Part shown: one piece after another, positions 26,356 through 35,997 of the stretch | Position numbering within the stretch: position 1 is the first letter of the stretch | Layout of the letters: the number at the start of each line of letters is the position of its first letter | Source: MPNP01 sp026709725 | Lineage (GTDB): Bacteria; Pseudomonadota; Alphaproteobacteria; Rhodobacterales; Rhodobacteraceae | Reading direction: 5' to 3' | Assembly: GCA_965200805.1 (NCBI GenBank) | Contig: OZ241384.1 | Coordinates: 2,418,001-2,482,000, forward strand | Length of the DNA stretch: 64,000 nucleotides | Notes under the pieces: generated by a model | Databases searched by the model: none | Told to the model about the DNA's origin: nothing | The model's input: the letters and a program-made list of their open reading frames with translations, nothing else | Program-made: the position numbers and the translations under genes

Positions 26356-27962
26356 TGCCGGTTCTGTCCTCGGCCATATCACCGCGCTCGGATGCCTTCC
26401 TGGCCAACAGACGCGCCCACCAGGCGGCGATTGAACTGATTCAGGACGCAGAACATGTCTGCATCAGCGGCGGCGGCGACGCCGCCAGAGCGCGGCATGT
26501 TGCCCGGGGAAAGATGCTGCCGCGTGATCGTGTGGCCGCACTGATCGATCCCGGTTCACCTTTTCTTGAAGTGGGGCTGTTCGGCGCCTGCGGACTCTAT
26601 GACGGCGCCTGTCCTGCTGCCGGTGTCATTGCCGGTGTGGGACAGGTCGGCGGATGCGATGTCATGATCATTGGCAATGATGCCACCGTCAAGGGTGGAA
26701 CATACTACCCGATGTCGGTGAAAAAACATCTTCGTGCACAGACGATTGCCGAGGAAAACCATCTCCCCTGCATCTATCTTGTCGATTCGGGTGGAGCCAA
26801 TCTTCCCAACCAGGATGAGGTGTTTCCTGACGAAAACCATTTTGGCCGAATCTTCTACAATCAGGCCAGGATGTCGGCAAAAGGCATATCCCAGATCGCG
26901 GTGGTCATGGGGTCCTGCACCGCCGGCGGAGCCTATGTTCCTGCCATGTCCGACATCGCCATCATCGTCAGGGAGCAGGGGACGATCTTTCTTGCCGGCC
27001 CGCACCTGGTGAAAGCGGCAACCGGTGAAACTGTCCTGGCCGAGGATCTCGGCGGCGGTGATGTTCATACCCGCCTGTCCGGTGTTGCCGACTATCTCGC
27101 CGACAATGACTCACACGCCCTTGCCCTTGCCCGCGAGGCTGTCGGCTCACTCAATCAGCGCAAGCCCGTGGATGTCAAGCTGCGGAACCCTGAAGATCCG
27201 CTTTATGACCCTGACGAGATTCTGGGAATCGTTCCCGCTGACCTCAAGACGCCTTATGATATTCGTGAGGTCATCGCGCGGATTGTCGACGGATCGCGCT
27301 TTGATGAATTCAAGACCCGCTTTGGGACAACGCTGGTCTGCGGATTTGCCCACATCATGGGGATCCCGGTCGGCATCATCGCCAACAACGGTATCCTCTT
27401 CTCGGAATCTGCACTCAAGGGGGCCCATTTTGTCGCGCTCTGCTCCCAGCGCAGGATTCCCCTTGTCTTCCTGCAGAATATCACGGGCTTCATGGTCGGC
27501 CGGAAATATGAAACCGAAGGCATCGCCAAACATGGAGCCAAGCTCGTGACTGCCGTTGCCACCACATCGGTGCCAAAGATCACCATGCTGGTCGGCGGCT
27601 CCTTCGGGGCCGGCAATTACGGAATGTGCGGGCGGGCCTATTCACCGCGGTTTTTATGGACCTGGCCCAATTCACGGATTGCGGTCATGGGTGGAGAACA
27701 GGCAGCCAGCGTGCTCGCAACCGTCAGGCGCGAGGCCATTGAACGCAAGGGTGGAACCTGGTCAGCCGAGGAAGAAGCGGCGTTCAGGCAACCGACAATC
27801 GAGATGTTTGAGGAACAGAGTCGCCCGCTCTACGCATCGGCGCGACTGTGGGACGATGGTATTGTTGATCCGCGCAAAAGCCGCACGGTCCTTGCCCTGA
27901 GCCTCTCGGCGACTCTCAACGCACCGATTGCCGACACCCGATTCGGCCTGTTCAGGATGTAG
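26355..27962 (+). CDS. mccB: 3-methylcrotonyl-CoA carboxylase, beta (carboxyltransferase) subunit
   Basis: 535 residues, standard length. Transfers CO2 from carboxybiotin to 3-methylcrotonyl-CoA. The N- and C-terminal carboxyltransferase domains show YLVDSGGANLPNQDEVFPD, GSCTAGGAYVPAMSD, GGGDVHTRLSGVADYLADND and NITGFMVGRKYE. Starts in the stop of ivd by one-base overlap and is followed within 10 nt by the alpha subunit. The pair forms the holoenzyme in the cytoplasm. Confidence 0.94.
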   Translation: MPVLSSAISPRSDAFLANRRAHQAAIELIQDAEHVCISGGGDAARARHVARGKMLPRDRVAALIDPGSPFLEVGLFGACGLYDGACPAAGVIAGVGQVGGCDVMIIGNDATVKGGTYYPMSVKKHLRAQTIAEENHLPCIYLVDSGGANLPNQDEVFPDENHFGRIFYNQARMSAKGISQIAVVMGSCTAGGAYVPAMSDIAIIVREQGTIFLAGPHLVKAATGETVLAEDLGGGDVHTRLSGVADYLADNDSHALALAREAVGSLNQRKPVDVKLRNPEDPLYDPDEILGIVPADLKTPYDIREVIARIVDGSRFDEFKTRFGTTLVCGFAHIMGIPVGIIANNGILFSESALKGAHFVALCSQRRIPLVFLQNITGFMVGRKYETEGIAKHGAKLVTAVATTSVPKITMLVGGSFGAGNYGMCGRAYSPRFLWTWPNSRIAVMGGEQAASVLATVRREAIERKGGTWSAEEEAAFRQPTIEMFEEQSRPLYASARLWDDGIVDPRKSRTVLALSLSATLNAPIADTRFGLFRM

Positions 27963-27969
27963 GGCAATC

Positions 27970-29976
27970 ATGTTCAGGAAAATACTGGTCGCAAACCGCG
28001 GGGAGATCGCCTGCCGCATCATCACAACAGCACACAGTCTGGGAGTCAGGACCGTTGCGGTCTACTCCGCGGCAGATGCCCGATCAAGGCATGTCGACAT
28101 GGCAGATGAAGCCATCCTGATCGGACCACCGCCGGTTTCCGAAAGCTATCTTCGTGGCGACATGATCATCGAATCGGCGTTAGGAGCGGGTGCGGAGGCC
28201 ATCCATCCCGGCTACGGGTTTCTTTCCGAGAACCCGAAATTTGTCGCCGATGTCGAAGCGGCGGGCCTGACATTCATTGGACCCCCGGCTTCGGCCATTG
28301 AGGCCATGGGCTTGAAGGATTCGGCCAAGACATTGATGGCGGAGGCCGGCATCCCCGTCGTGCCCGGATATCATGGTGCCAATCAGAATCCGGACTTTCT
28401 GGCCCGTGAGGCCGACAAAATCGGTTACCCCGTCCTGATCAAGGCGCGTGCCGGCGGCGGTGGCAAGGGCATGCGGTATGTTGAATCGCCGAAAGATTTC
28501 CCGGGCAATCTGGAAAGTGCGCAGCGCGAAGCCGAATCGGGTTTTGGTGATCCGGCCTGCCTGATCGAGAAACACATCCCCGAACCGCGTCACATCGAGG
28601 TTCAGGTTTTTGGTGATCTGCACGGGAATATCATCCATCTTTTCGAGCGCGACTGTTCGCTGCAGAGACGTCACCAGAAGGTGATCGAGGAAGCGCCCGC
28701 CCCCGGCATGACGGCGGGGATGCGTGCGGCCATGGGCGATGCAGCGGTCAGGGCGGCCAGGGCCATCGGTTATGCGGGCGCCGGCACCATCGAATTCATC
28801 GTTGACGGATCGGGGGGGCTTGCTGAAGACGGATTCTGGTTCATGGAGATGAACACGCGATTGCAGGTGGAGCATCCTGTCTCGGAAGCCATCACCGGAC
28901 TTGATTTTGTTGAATTGCAATTGCGCGTTGCCGCCGGTGAACCCCTTCCCGTCTCCCAGGATGATCTGGTCATGAATGGCTGGTCATTCGAGGCCCGGGT
29001 CTATGCTGAGGATGTTGCCAAAGGCTTTCTGCCGGCGACCGGTGCGGTCACGCATCTTGCGCACGCGCCGGCGTCGGAATTCAGGCACGGCTCACTGCGC
29101 ATTGACAGCGGCGTTCGGCAGGGAGATGCCATCAGCCCGTTCTATGATCCAATGATCGCCAAGGTCATCGTGCATGGCCCCAGCCGCAAAACAGCTCTCC
29201 GGATGCTCACCCGTGCCCTGGATAGGTATCGGGTCGGGGGAACAGTCACCAACCTTGAATTTCTCTCATCGCTGTCAAGACACGAGGGATTCGTCGCGGG
29301 CCGGGTCGATACAAACCTGATTGCCCGTGATCTTGATGATCTTGTCCCGGTAAAGCAGCCTGACACAATTCTGTGGTCGATCGCCGCCCTCGCCGCCCTC
29401 GGATTCACCCATCCATCCGTTGATCATGCCCGACCGAACGATGCCCTCTTCGGCTGGCGCCACTGGTCGCCCGCGCATCACAGCACCAGTCTTCAGTGCG
29501 GTGAGATCGTGCGTGATTGCACGGTCACCATCACCGGAAGCCACCGCTTTGATGTTGTCTGTGATGGGGTGACGCAATCCCTTGAGATCAATGCGGGCAC
29601 GCAGGGTGGGCTGAAGGTTCGCGCGGGGGATCACTGGAGGACATTTGATGTCAGTCATCATGGAACATCCATCGAAATCTTCCAGGACGGGGGCGTTTTC
29701 AGCTTTACGCTCCCGGACAGGACCGGGAGCGATGATATGGCTTCCGATGCCGGTGATGCCCTTCTCGCCCCCATGCCCGGTCTGGTCATGGCCATTGATG
29801 TCGTCAGGGGCGATGTGGTCAGGGCCGGTGAGCGCATCATGATTCTGGAGGCGATGAAAATGGAGCATGGGCTCACTGCGCCGCGTGATGCTGTCATCGC
29901 GGAGATTTCTGTTGCAGCAGGAGATCGGGTTCAGGACGGTGTCCAGCTGGTCCGGTTCGAGACGCACCATGAGTAA
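27970..29976 (+). CDS. mccA: 3-methylcrotonyl-CoA carboxylase, alpha (biotin carboxylase/BCCP) subunit
   Basis: 668 residues. Biotin carboxylase domain at 1-450: KILVANRGEIACRII, ATP-grasp loop KARAGGGGKGMR, and EMNTRLQVEHPVSEAITGLD. A linker domain follows, then a biotinyl domain with the biotin lysine in EAMKMEHG (about K630). ATG 27970 is chosen over the earlier ATG because it starts right at the family N-terminus MFRKILVANRG. The last 8 nt overlap the HMG-CoA lyase start. Step 2 of leucine degradation with mccB. Confidence 0.94.
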   Translation: MFRKILVANRGEIACRIITTAHSLGVRTVAVYSAADARSRHVDMADEAILIGPPPVSESYLRGDMIIESALGAGAEAIHPGYGFLSENPKFVADVEAAGLTFIGPPASAIEAMGLKDSAKTLMAEAGIPVVPGYHGANQNPDFLAREADKIGYPVLIKARAGGGGKGMRYVESPKDFPGNLESAQREAESGFGDPACLIEKHIPEPRHIEVQVFGDLHGNIIHLFERDCSLQRRHQKVIEEAPAPGMTAGMRAAMGDAAVRAARAIGYAGAGTIEFIVDGSGGLAEDGFWFMEMNTRLQVEHPVSEAITGLDFVELQLRVAAGEPLPVSQDDLVMNGWSFEARVYAEDVAKGFLPATGAVTHLAHAPASEFRHGSLRIDSGVRQGDAISPFYDPMIAKVIVHGPSRKTALRMLTRALDRYRVGGTVTNLEFLSSLSRHEGFVAGRVDTNLIARDLDDLVPVKQPDTILWSIAALAALGFTHPSVDHARPNDALFGWRHWSPAHHSTSLQCGEIVRDCTVTITGSHRFDVVCDGVTQSLEINAGTQGGLKVRAGDHWRTFDVSHHGTSIEIFQDGGVFSFTLPDRTGSDDMASDAGDALLAPMPGLVMAIDVVRGDVVRAGERIMILEAMKMEHGLTAPRDAVIAEISVAAGDRVQDGVQLVRFETHHE

Positions 29977-30829
29977 GCGCGTCAGGATCATCGAGGTTGG
30001 CCCGCGCGACGGTCTGCAGAATGAGGCGGAAACGATCCCGACGGGCCGGAAGATCAGACTTGTCGATACACTTGCAGATTGCGGGCTGAAGCAAATCGAG
30101 GTGACGGGTTTCGTGAGCCCGAGATGGGTTCCCCAGCTTGCCGATGCGGCAGAGGTCATGAGCGGAATCAACCGCCCCCCGGGGACCTGTTTCTCCGTCC
30201 TGATCCCCAATCTGGAGGGAATGAAACGGGCAATCCGGTGTGCCCCCGATGCGGTGGCGGTCCTGACTTCGGCCTCGGAGGGCTTTTGTCAGCGCAATAT
30301 CAACTGTTCCATCGCTGAGAGCCTGAACCGGATCCGGTCGGTGCTCGCATTTGCCGGGGATCGCAAGATGCTGGTGCGCGCCTACATCTCAAACGTCATC
30401 GAGTGCCCCTATGATGGCCGGGTTGCACCTGCCCAGGTTGCCCGGCTCGCACACACGCTTCTCACGCTGGGTTGTGATGAGATCAGCCTCGGCGACACCA
30501 TCGGAGCGGGAACACCGGATCGTGTCGACGCAATGCTTGCTGCAGTGCTGGAGGCAGTCCCCGTCACCAGATTGGCCGGTCATTATCACAATACCAATGG
30601 CCGGGCACTGGACAGTATCAAGGTCAGTCTGGCACGGGGGCTTCGTGCCTTTGACAGTGCTGCCGGCGGCCTTGGCGGCTGTCCCTTCGCTCCCGGTGCC
30701 CAGGGCAATGTTGCCACTGAACAGGTCGTGCAGGCCCTCCATGAAGAGGGGTATGAAACGGGCATTGATCTGGAACACCTGACATCAGTTGCCGCACCGC
30801 TCGCGCACGGGATGAGGAGCCAGCAATGA
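29969..30829 (+). CDS. hmgL: Hydroxymethylglutaryl-CoA lyase
   Basis: Cleaves HMG-CoA to acetoacetate and acetyl-CoA, the last step of the pathway. 286 residues. Motifs: EVGPRDGLQNE (metal and substrate ligands), HYHNTNGRALDS and the glycine loop with catalytic Cys GGLGGCPFAPGAQGN. ATG 29969 overlaps the mccA stop by 8 nt; the longer upstream frame is mccA in another phase. The stop overlaps the next start as ATGA. Confidence 0.93.
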   Translation: MSKRVRIIEVGPRDGLQNEAETIPTGRKIRLVDTLADCGLKQIEVTGFVSPRWVPQLADAAEVMSGINRPPGTCFSVLIPNLEGMKRAIRCAPDAVAVLTSASEGFCQRNINCSIAESLNRIRSVLAFAGDRKMLVRAYISNVIECPYDGRVAPAQVARLAHTLLTLGCDEISLGDTIGAGTPDRVDAMLAAVLEAVPVTRLAGHYHNTNGRALDSIKVSLARGLRAFDSAAGGLGGCPFAPGAQGNVATEQVVQALHEEGYETGIDLEHLTSVAAPLAHGMRSQQ

Positions 30830-31626
30830 GCCATTACGAGACACTCTCGCTGAGCATTGACAAGCGGGGCGTGGCGAGTCTTGGACTCAATGTCCCCGAA
30901 AAGCGCAATGCACTGACGGCGACCATGATTGGTGAACTGACCGAATTTGCCGAAGTGGAAGCCCATTCCGGACATATGCGCGCAGTCATCCTCTCAGGAC
31001 ATGGCGGGTTTTTCTGTTCCGGTGGCGATCTCGAATGGATGAGGATCCAGATCAATGCCGATCGTCAGGTGCGGATGCATGAAGCGCGCAAACTCGCCCT
31101 GATGCTCAAGGTGCTCAATGAGATCCCCATCCCCCTCATCGGGAAGATTCACGGGGGCGCTTTCGGGGGTGGCATTGGCATGATTTCTGTCTGTGATGTC
31201 GCGATCGCGCATGCTGACGCAAAATTCGGATTGACCGAAACCCGCCTTGGCCTGATACCGGCGACGATCGGTCCCTACGTCCTGGCCCGTCTCGGTGAGG
31301 GAATGGCAAGGCGCGTCTTCATGTCAGGGCGAATCTTCGATGCAAAAGAGGCGTTGCAGCTCGGTCTGATTGCCGATGTGTGTGCGCACAACGAGATCGA
31401 TGACCGGATTGAACGGGAAGTCAAACCGTATTTGCGTGCAGCCCCCAATGCTGTTGCCGCCGCAAAGGCCTATGTGAGGGACACTGGTCACGCGATCACC
31501 GATGCGGTGATCGAACAGAGCATTCAACGACTCGCCGATATCTGGGAGTCTCCCGAGGCTGCCAGGGGAATCGATGCATTCCTTGCAGGGACCAGCCCTG
31601 ACTGGGTTGTCGACGACGAGAGATAG
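30826..31626 (+). CDS. liuC: Methylglutaconyl-CoA hydratase (crotonase family)
   Basis: 266 residues. Crotonase fold with oxyanion-hole segments GGFFCSGGDLEWM and GKIHGGAFGGGIGM, and TETRLGLIPATIGPYVLARLGE. Position between HMG-CoA lyase and the operon end identifies it as the hydratase turning 3-methylglutaconyl-CoA into HMG-CoA. Starts by ATGA overlap. With the four genes before it the pathway isovaleryl-CoA to acetoacetate is complete; no LiuR-type MerR regulator gene is present here. Confidence 0.88.
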   Translation: MSHYETLSLSIDKRGVASLGLNVPEKRNALTATMIGELTEFAEVEAHSGHMRAVILSGHGGFFCSGGDLEWMRIQINADRQVRMHEARKLALMLKVLNEIPIPLIGKIHGGAFGGGIGMISVCDVAIAHADAKFGLTETRLGLIPATIGPYVLARLGEGMARRVFMSGRIFDAKEALQLGLIADVCAHNEIDDRIEREVKPYLRAAPNAVAAAKAYVRDTGHAITDAVIEQSIQRLADIWESPEAARGIDAFLAGTSPDWVVDDER

Positions 31627-31779
31627 GCCGGGAGTCAGGTGCCGATAAACCCTGTCGCCCGGTTTGGGGCCACACCCGGTATTCTGGCCGATCCGGTCAT
31701 GGTCAATCTGTCCCGGGCAGGAAGAGGGGAGCTTGGGTGCCGTCATCCTTCTGACTGACCTGAATCCGAGGAGGAAAAC

Positions 31780-33112
31780 ATGGATATAGCGTCAAAATTG
31801 AAACAGGGGCGGCGACTCATCTGCACATCTGCCCTGGTTTCGCTGGCCGCAGGTGCTCTGCTTGCGGAAGAAATCACCATTGCAACGGTCAACAACTCCG
31901 ACATGATCATCATGCAGGAATTGTCCTCGCAATGGGAAGAGAAAACAGGCAATTCGATTGATTGGGTTGTCCTTGAGGAAAATGTCCTGCGCCAGCGCGT
32001 GACGACAGACATCGCGACCGATGGCGGCTCCTTCGACATCATCACGATCGGTGCCTATGAAGCGCCGATCTGGGGTGCGCAGGACTGGCTGGTCGGTCTT
32101 GATGACCTTGGTGATGACTATGATTACGAAGACATCTTTGCCCCGGTCCGCAATGGCCTGTCGGCGAACGGAGCCCCTCTATGCCGTTCCGTTCTATGCG
32201 GAAAGCTCGTTCACTTTCTATCGTACCGATCTGTTCCAGAAGGCTGGCATCACAGTGCCAGGCGAGCAGATGACCTATGATGACTTTGCCGAGATTGTCG
32301 CCAAGGTGCATGATCCCGACAATGGTGTCTATGGCACATGCCAGCGCGGCAAGGCCGGCTGGGGTGAAAACATGGCTTTTGTCGGCCCACTGGTCAACGC
32401 CTTTGGCGGACGGTGGTTCGACATGGACTGGAATCCCCAGCTGGAGAGCCCCGAATGGAAAGCTGCGGTCAATTACTATGTTGATCTGGTGAACAGTTAC
32501 GGGCCACCGGGCGCATCTTCGAACGGCCACAATGAAAATCGGGCACTCTTTGCAGATGGCAAATGCGCGACCTGGGTCGATGCAACGTCCGCCGCCGGCT
32601 ACATCTTCAACCCCGATGAGAGCTCCGTTCATGACAGGACGGGCTTTTTCCGGGCACCCAGACAGGAGACTGACAAGGGAACAGGCTGGTTCTGGGCTTG
32701 GGCTCTGGCAATTCCGAAGAGCTCCTAGAAAGTCGATGTTGCCAAGGAATTTCTCGCCTGGTCGACCTCCAGGGAGTATGTCGAGCTTGTTGGTGACACC
32801 AAAGGATGGGTTGCCGCACCGCCGGGTACGCGCAAGTCAACCTATGACAATCCCGCCTACATTGAGGCGGCTCCCTTCGCGATGACAGTGCTGAATTCAA
32901 TTCTGGCAGCCAATCCGGCTGATGCGACGCGGGACCCGGTTCCCTATACCGGAGTCCAGTTTGTCGCCATCCCGGAATTTCAGGGCATTGGCAACTATGT
33001 CGGTCAGCAGATCTCTGCGGCACTCGCCGGACAGCAGAGTGTTGACCAGGCTCTGGCAAACAGTCAGCAGTTCGCTGTACGCGAAATGACAAAGGCCGGT
33101 TACATCAACTGA
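31780..33112 (+). pseudogene. smoE: Polyol/sugar ABC transporter periplasmic binding protein, frameshifted with in-frame TAG
   Basis: Excellent start: gaggaggaaaac before ATG 31780, and a signal-peptide-like N-terminus (LICTSALVSLAAGALLAEEI). The first frame follows family 1 extracellular binding proteins (VLEENVLRQRVTTDIATDGG). Near 32175 a one-base change moves the reading to the frame starting LYAVPFYAESSFTFYRTDLF. At 32726-32728 TAG interrupts SS-KVDVAKEFLAWST; CAG is the likely original. The C-terminus ends NSQQFAVREMTKAGYIN at 33112. Resembles SmoE of the Rhodobacter sorbitol/mannitol system. The downstream permeases and ATPase are intact, so the defects are either recent or assembly errors. 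Confidence 0.8.
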
Positions 33113-33122
33113 GCGTCACTTG

Positions 33123-33151
33123 ATCGGGCCGGCCCCTGTGGTCGGCCCGAT
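33123..33151 (+). promoter_or_regulatory. Intercistronic hairpin between binding protein and permease genes
   Basis: Nine-base perfect stem ATCGGGCCG (33123-33131) with CGGCCCGAT (33143-33151), no U-run after it. Such hairpins commonly stabilise the upstream binding-protein mRNA and reduce read-through to permease genes. Confidence 0.6.
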
Positions 33152-33261
33152 GACCTGCAGACCCCGGGCGGTTTCGTGATGTGATGACACGAACCAGGCA
33201 CGACAGCGACCCATTTGAGAAACCGATGCCGCCCGGAAAGCGGATGTTGGGGTAGGGCGGA

Positions 33262-34134
33262 ATGGCAACGAAAGCTTCACGGGCTGCTGCGCGCTTGATG
33301 ATCGCGCCTTCTGTTCTCCTGCTGCTTGGCTGGATGCTGGTCCCGCTGGGCCTGACTCTTTACTTTTCGTTTCTTCGTTACAATCTGATTGTCCCGGGCA
33401 CCAATCCGTTTGTAGGCTGGGAAAACTATTACTGGTTCATCACGGATCCCAGTTTCAAGGCTGCAATGGTCAATACCCTGCTGCTGGTTGGCGGGGTTCT
33501 GCTCATCACGATCACCGGCGGGATCCTCTTTGCCCTGCTGCTTGACCAGCCCATGTGGGGGCAGGGCGTCATCCGGATCATGGCCATCGCACCCTTCTTT
33601 GTCATGCCAACCGTTTCCGGTCGGGTCTGGAAGAACATGTTCATGAATCCGGTCAATGGGATTTTTGGCCATATTGCCCAGTGGCTGGATGTGCCGCCCA
33701 TCGAATTCTTCAGCGAGATCCCTCTGTTGTCGATTATCCTGATTGTCAGCTGGCAGTGGTTGCCTTTTGCGACACTGATCCTGCTGACATCACTGCAATC
33801 ACTTGATCAGGAACAGCTGGAGGCAGCGGAAATGGACGGTGCAGGTTCCATTGGGCGATTTGCCTATGTCATCCTGCCCCACCTTGCCCGGGCAATCACG
33901 GTCGTCATCCTCATCCAGACAATCTTTCTCTTGTCGATCTTTGCCGAGATCCTGGTGACCACAAATGGCGGGCCCGGCGTGGCAACGACCAATCTGACCT
34001 ATCTCGTCTATGTTTCGTCACTGCTGCAGTTCGATGTCGGGATGGGGAGCGCCGGAGGTGTCATTGCGATCATCCTTGCCAATATTGTCGCCATCTTTCT
34101 GATGCGCATGATTGGAAAAAATCTGGACGCCTGA
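33262..34134 (+). CDS. smoF: Polyol ABC transporter permease, MalF type
   Basis: 290 residues with six hydrophobic segments (first VLLLLGWMLVPLGLTLYFSF). The EAA loop is EQLEAAEMDGAGSIGRFAYV, which contacts the ATPase. Second transporter gene after the broken binding-protein gene and followed 10 nt downstream by the second permease. Assigned to the sorbitol/mannitol (smo) system by gene order with the dehydrogenases downstream; the exact polyol is inferred. Confidence 0.88.
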   Translation: MATKASRAAARLMIAPSVLLLLGWMLVPLGLTLYFSFLRYNLIVPGTNPFVGWENYYWFITDPSFKAAMVNTLLLVGGVLLITITGGILFALLLDQPMWGQGVIRIMAIAPFFVMPTVSGRVWKNMFMNPVNGIFGHIAQWLDVPPIEFFSEIPLLSIILIVSWQWLPFATLILLTSLQSLDQEQLEAAEMDGAGSIGRFAYVILPHLARAITVVILIQTIFLLSIFAEILVTTNGGPGVATTNLTYLVYVSSLLQFDVGMGSAGGVIAIILANIVAIFLMRMIGKNLDA

Positions 34135-34144
34135 GGACAGCAGC

Positions 34145-34978
34145 ATGGCCCACCGTACCACACTTCGACGGAAATCAGTCAATACCTTCGCTGCCGGCTT
34201 TCTGGCGTTTCTGATGGTGTTTCCTGTTCTCTGGATCCTGCTCCTGTCTTTCAAGACTGAGGGTGACGCCATCAAGGCACCGTTTGAAATCCTCTTCAAC
34301 ACGGGCTGGACCACGGAGAGCTATTCCACGGTGCAGTCCCGCTCCGATTACGTCAAGCACTTTACGAATTCCGTCGTCATCGTGCTGGGTTCGACATTCC
34401 TTGGTCTTCTCGTTGCAATTCCCGCCGCCTGGTCGATGGCATTCGTGCCGGCCCGATCAACACGGAATGTCTTGATGTGGATGCTGTCGACCAAGATGCT
34501 GCCCCCGGTCGGTGTCCTGGTGCCGATCTATCTGATTTTCCGGAATCTCGGCATTCTTGATACCCGCACGGGGCTTGTCATTGTGCTGATGCTGATCAAT
34601 TTGCCGATCATGATCTGGATGCTGTACACCTATTTCCGGGAGATTCCGGGGGAAATTCTTGAAGCGGCCCGAATGGACGGAGCCCGTCTGCGTGAAGAGA
34701 TCGTCCATGTCCTGATTCCGATGGCTGTTCCCGGTCTGGCATCCACGATGCTGCTCAATGTCATTCTGGCCTGGAACGAAGCCTTCTGGACACTCAATCT
34801 GACGGCAGCCAAGGCGGCTCCGCTCACGGCGTTCATCGCCTCCTATTCGAGTCCGGAGGGTCTGTTTTATGCCAAGCTGAGTGCTGCTTCGGTGATGGCG
34901 ATTGCACCGATTCTGATCCTGGGCTGGTTTAGCCAGAAACAGCTTGTCCGGGGTCTCACTTTTGGTGCGGTGAAATAA
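34145..34978 (+). CDS. smoG: Polyol ABC transporter permease, MalG type
   Basis: 277 residues, six membrane segments, with EAA loop EILEAARMDGARLREEIVHV. ATG 34145 is chosen because gagga lies at 34132-34136 and because the earlier ATG at 34112 lies inside the previous gene. C-terminus QLVRGLTFGAVK is the typical MalG-type end. Pairs with the 33262 permease in the inner membrane. Confidence 0.88.
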   Translation: MAHRTTLRRKSVNTFAAGFLAFLMVFPVLWILLLSFKTEGDAIKAPFEILFNTGWTTESYSTVQSRSDYVKHFTNSVVIVLGSTFLGLLVAIPAAWSMAFVPARSTRNVLMWMLSTKMLPPVGVLVPIYLIFRNLGILDTRTGLVIVLMLINLPIMIWMLYTYFREIPGEILEAARMDGARLREEIVHVLIPMAVPGLASTMLLNVILAWNEAFWTLNLTAAKAAPLTAFIASYSSPEGLFYAKLSAASVMAIAPILILGWFSQKQLVRGLTFGAVK

Positions 34979-34992
34979 GCAAGGAACATGTG

Positions 34993-35997
34993 ATGGGACA
35001 CATTTGCCTCAGGGGAGCCACAAAATCATTCGGAGATACCCAGGTGATTCCACCGCTTGACCTCGAGATCACAAAGGGGGCTTTCGTCGTCTTCGTCGGT
35101 CCCTCCGGCTGTGGCAAGTCAACACTGCTCCGCCTGATTGCAGGGCTTGAGGATGTCACAGAGGGTGTCGTTGAAATCAATGGCCAGGATGCCAAACATC
35201 TGCCGCCGGCCAAACGGGGCCTTGCGATGGTTTTTCAGTCCTATGCCCTCTACCCCCATATGTCCGTGCGCCGCAACATTGCCTTCCCGATGAAAATGGC
35301 CCGCATTCCACCCGAAGAGCAGGAGAGGCGAATCGCCGATGCCGCCCGGGTTCTGAACCTCACGGAATACCTTGACCGTCGGCCCGGTCAGCTGTCGGGC
35401 GGTCAGCGTCAGCGTGTCGCCATCGGGCGTGCCATCGTCCGTGAACCCGAAGCCTTTCTCTTTGACGAGCCCCTTTCGAATCTTGATGCGGCCCTGCGTG
35501 TTGGCATGCGGATTGAAATCACCGAACTCCACAAGCGCCTTGCAACGACAATGATCTATGTCACCCACGATCAGGTTGAGGCCATGACGATGGCGGACAC
35601 CATCGTCGTCCTGCGTGCCGGAGTCATCGAGCAGGTGGGTGGCCCACTGGAACTCTATCACAGCTCCCGGAATCTTTTCGTGGCCGGCTTCATCGGTTCA
35701 CCGCGCATGAATCTCATCCACGGTGATGCTGCCGACCGCTTCGATGCGCACACCATCGGTATCCGACCCGAACATATCGACATCGTTTCCACTGCCGGCG
35801 TGTGGACCGGTACGGTTGGCATCGCTGAACATCTTGGTTCTGATACATTCATCCGGGTTGCGATCAAGGGTATCGCTGAGCCTCTGACTGTTCGGGCCGG
35901 CGGTGATGCGAATCATGGTTATGGCGACACGATCCACCTTCAGCCGCGCATGGATTTCCTGCATCGGTTCGCCAGGGATTCGACCCGGATCCCATGA
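34993..35997 (+). CDS. smoK: Polyol ABC transporter ATP-binding protein (MalK/UgpC type)
   Basis: 334 residues. Walker A GPSGCGKST, Q-loop MVFQSYALYPHM, signature LSGGQRQRVAIGRA, Walker B FLFDEPLSNLD, H-loop VTHDQVEAMT, and a C-terminal OB-type domain after about residue 235. ATG 34993 has aagga seven bases upstream; the GTG one codon earlier is an alternative. The stop overlaps the next gene (ATGA). Confidence 0.92.
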   Translation: MGHICLRGATKSFGDTQVIPPLDLEITKGAFVVFVGPSGCGKSTLLRLIAGLEDVTEGVVEINGQDAKHLPPAKRGLAMVFQSYALYPHMSVRRNIAFPMKMARIPPEEQERRIADAARVLNLTEYLDRRPGQLSGGQRQRVAIGRAIVREPEAFLFDEPLSNLDAALRVGMRIEITELHKRLATTMIYVTHDQVEAMTMADTIVVLRAGVIEQVGGPLELYHSSRNLFVAGFIGSPRMNLIHGDAADRFDAHTIGIRPEHIDIVSTAGVWTGTVGIAEHLGSDTFIRVAIKGIAEPLTVRAGGDANHGYGDTIHLQPRMDFLHRFARDSTRIP

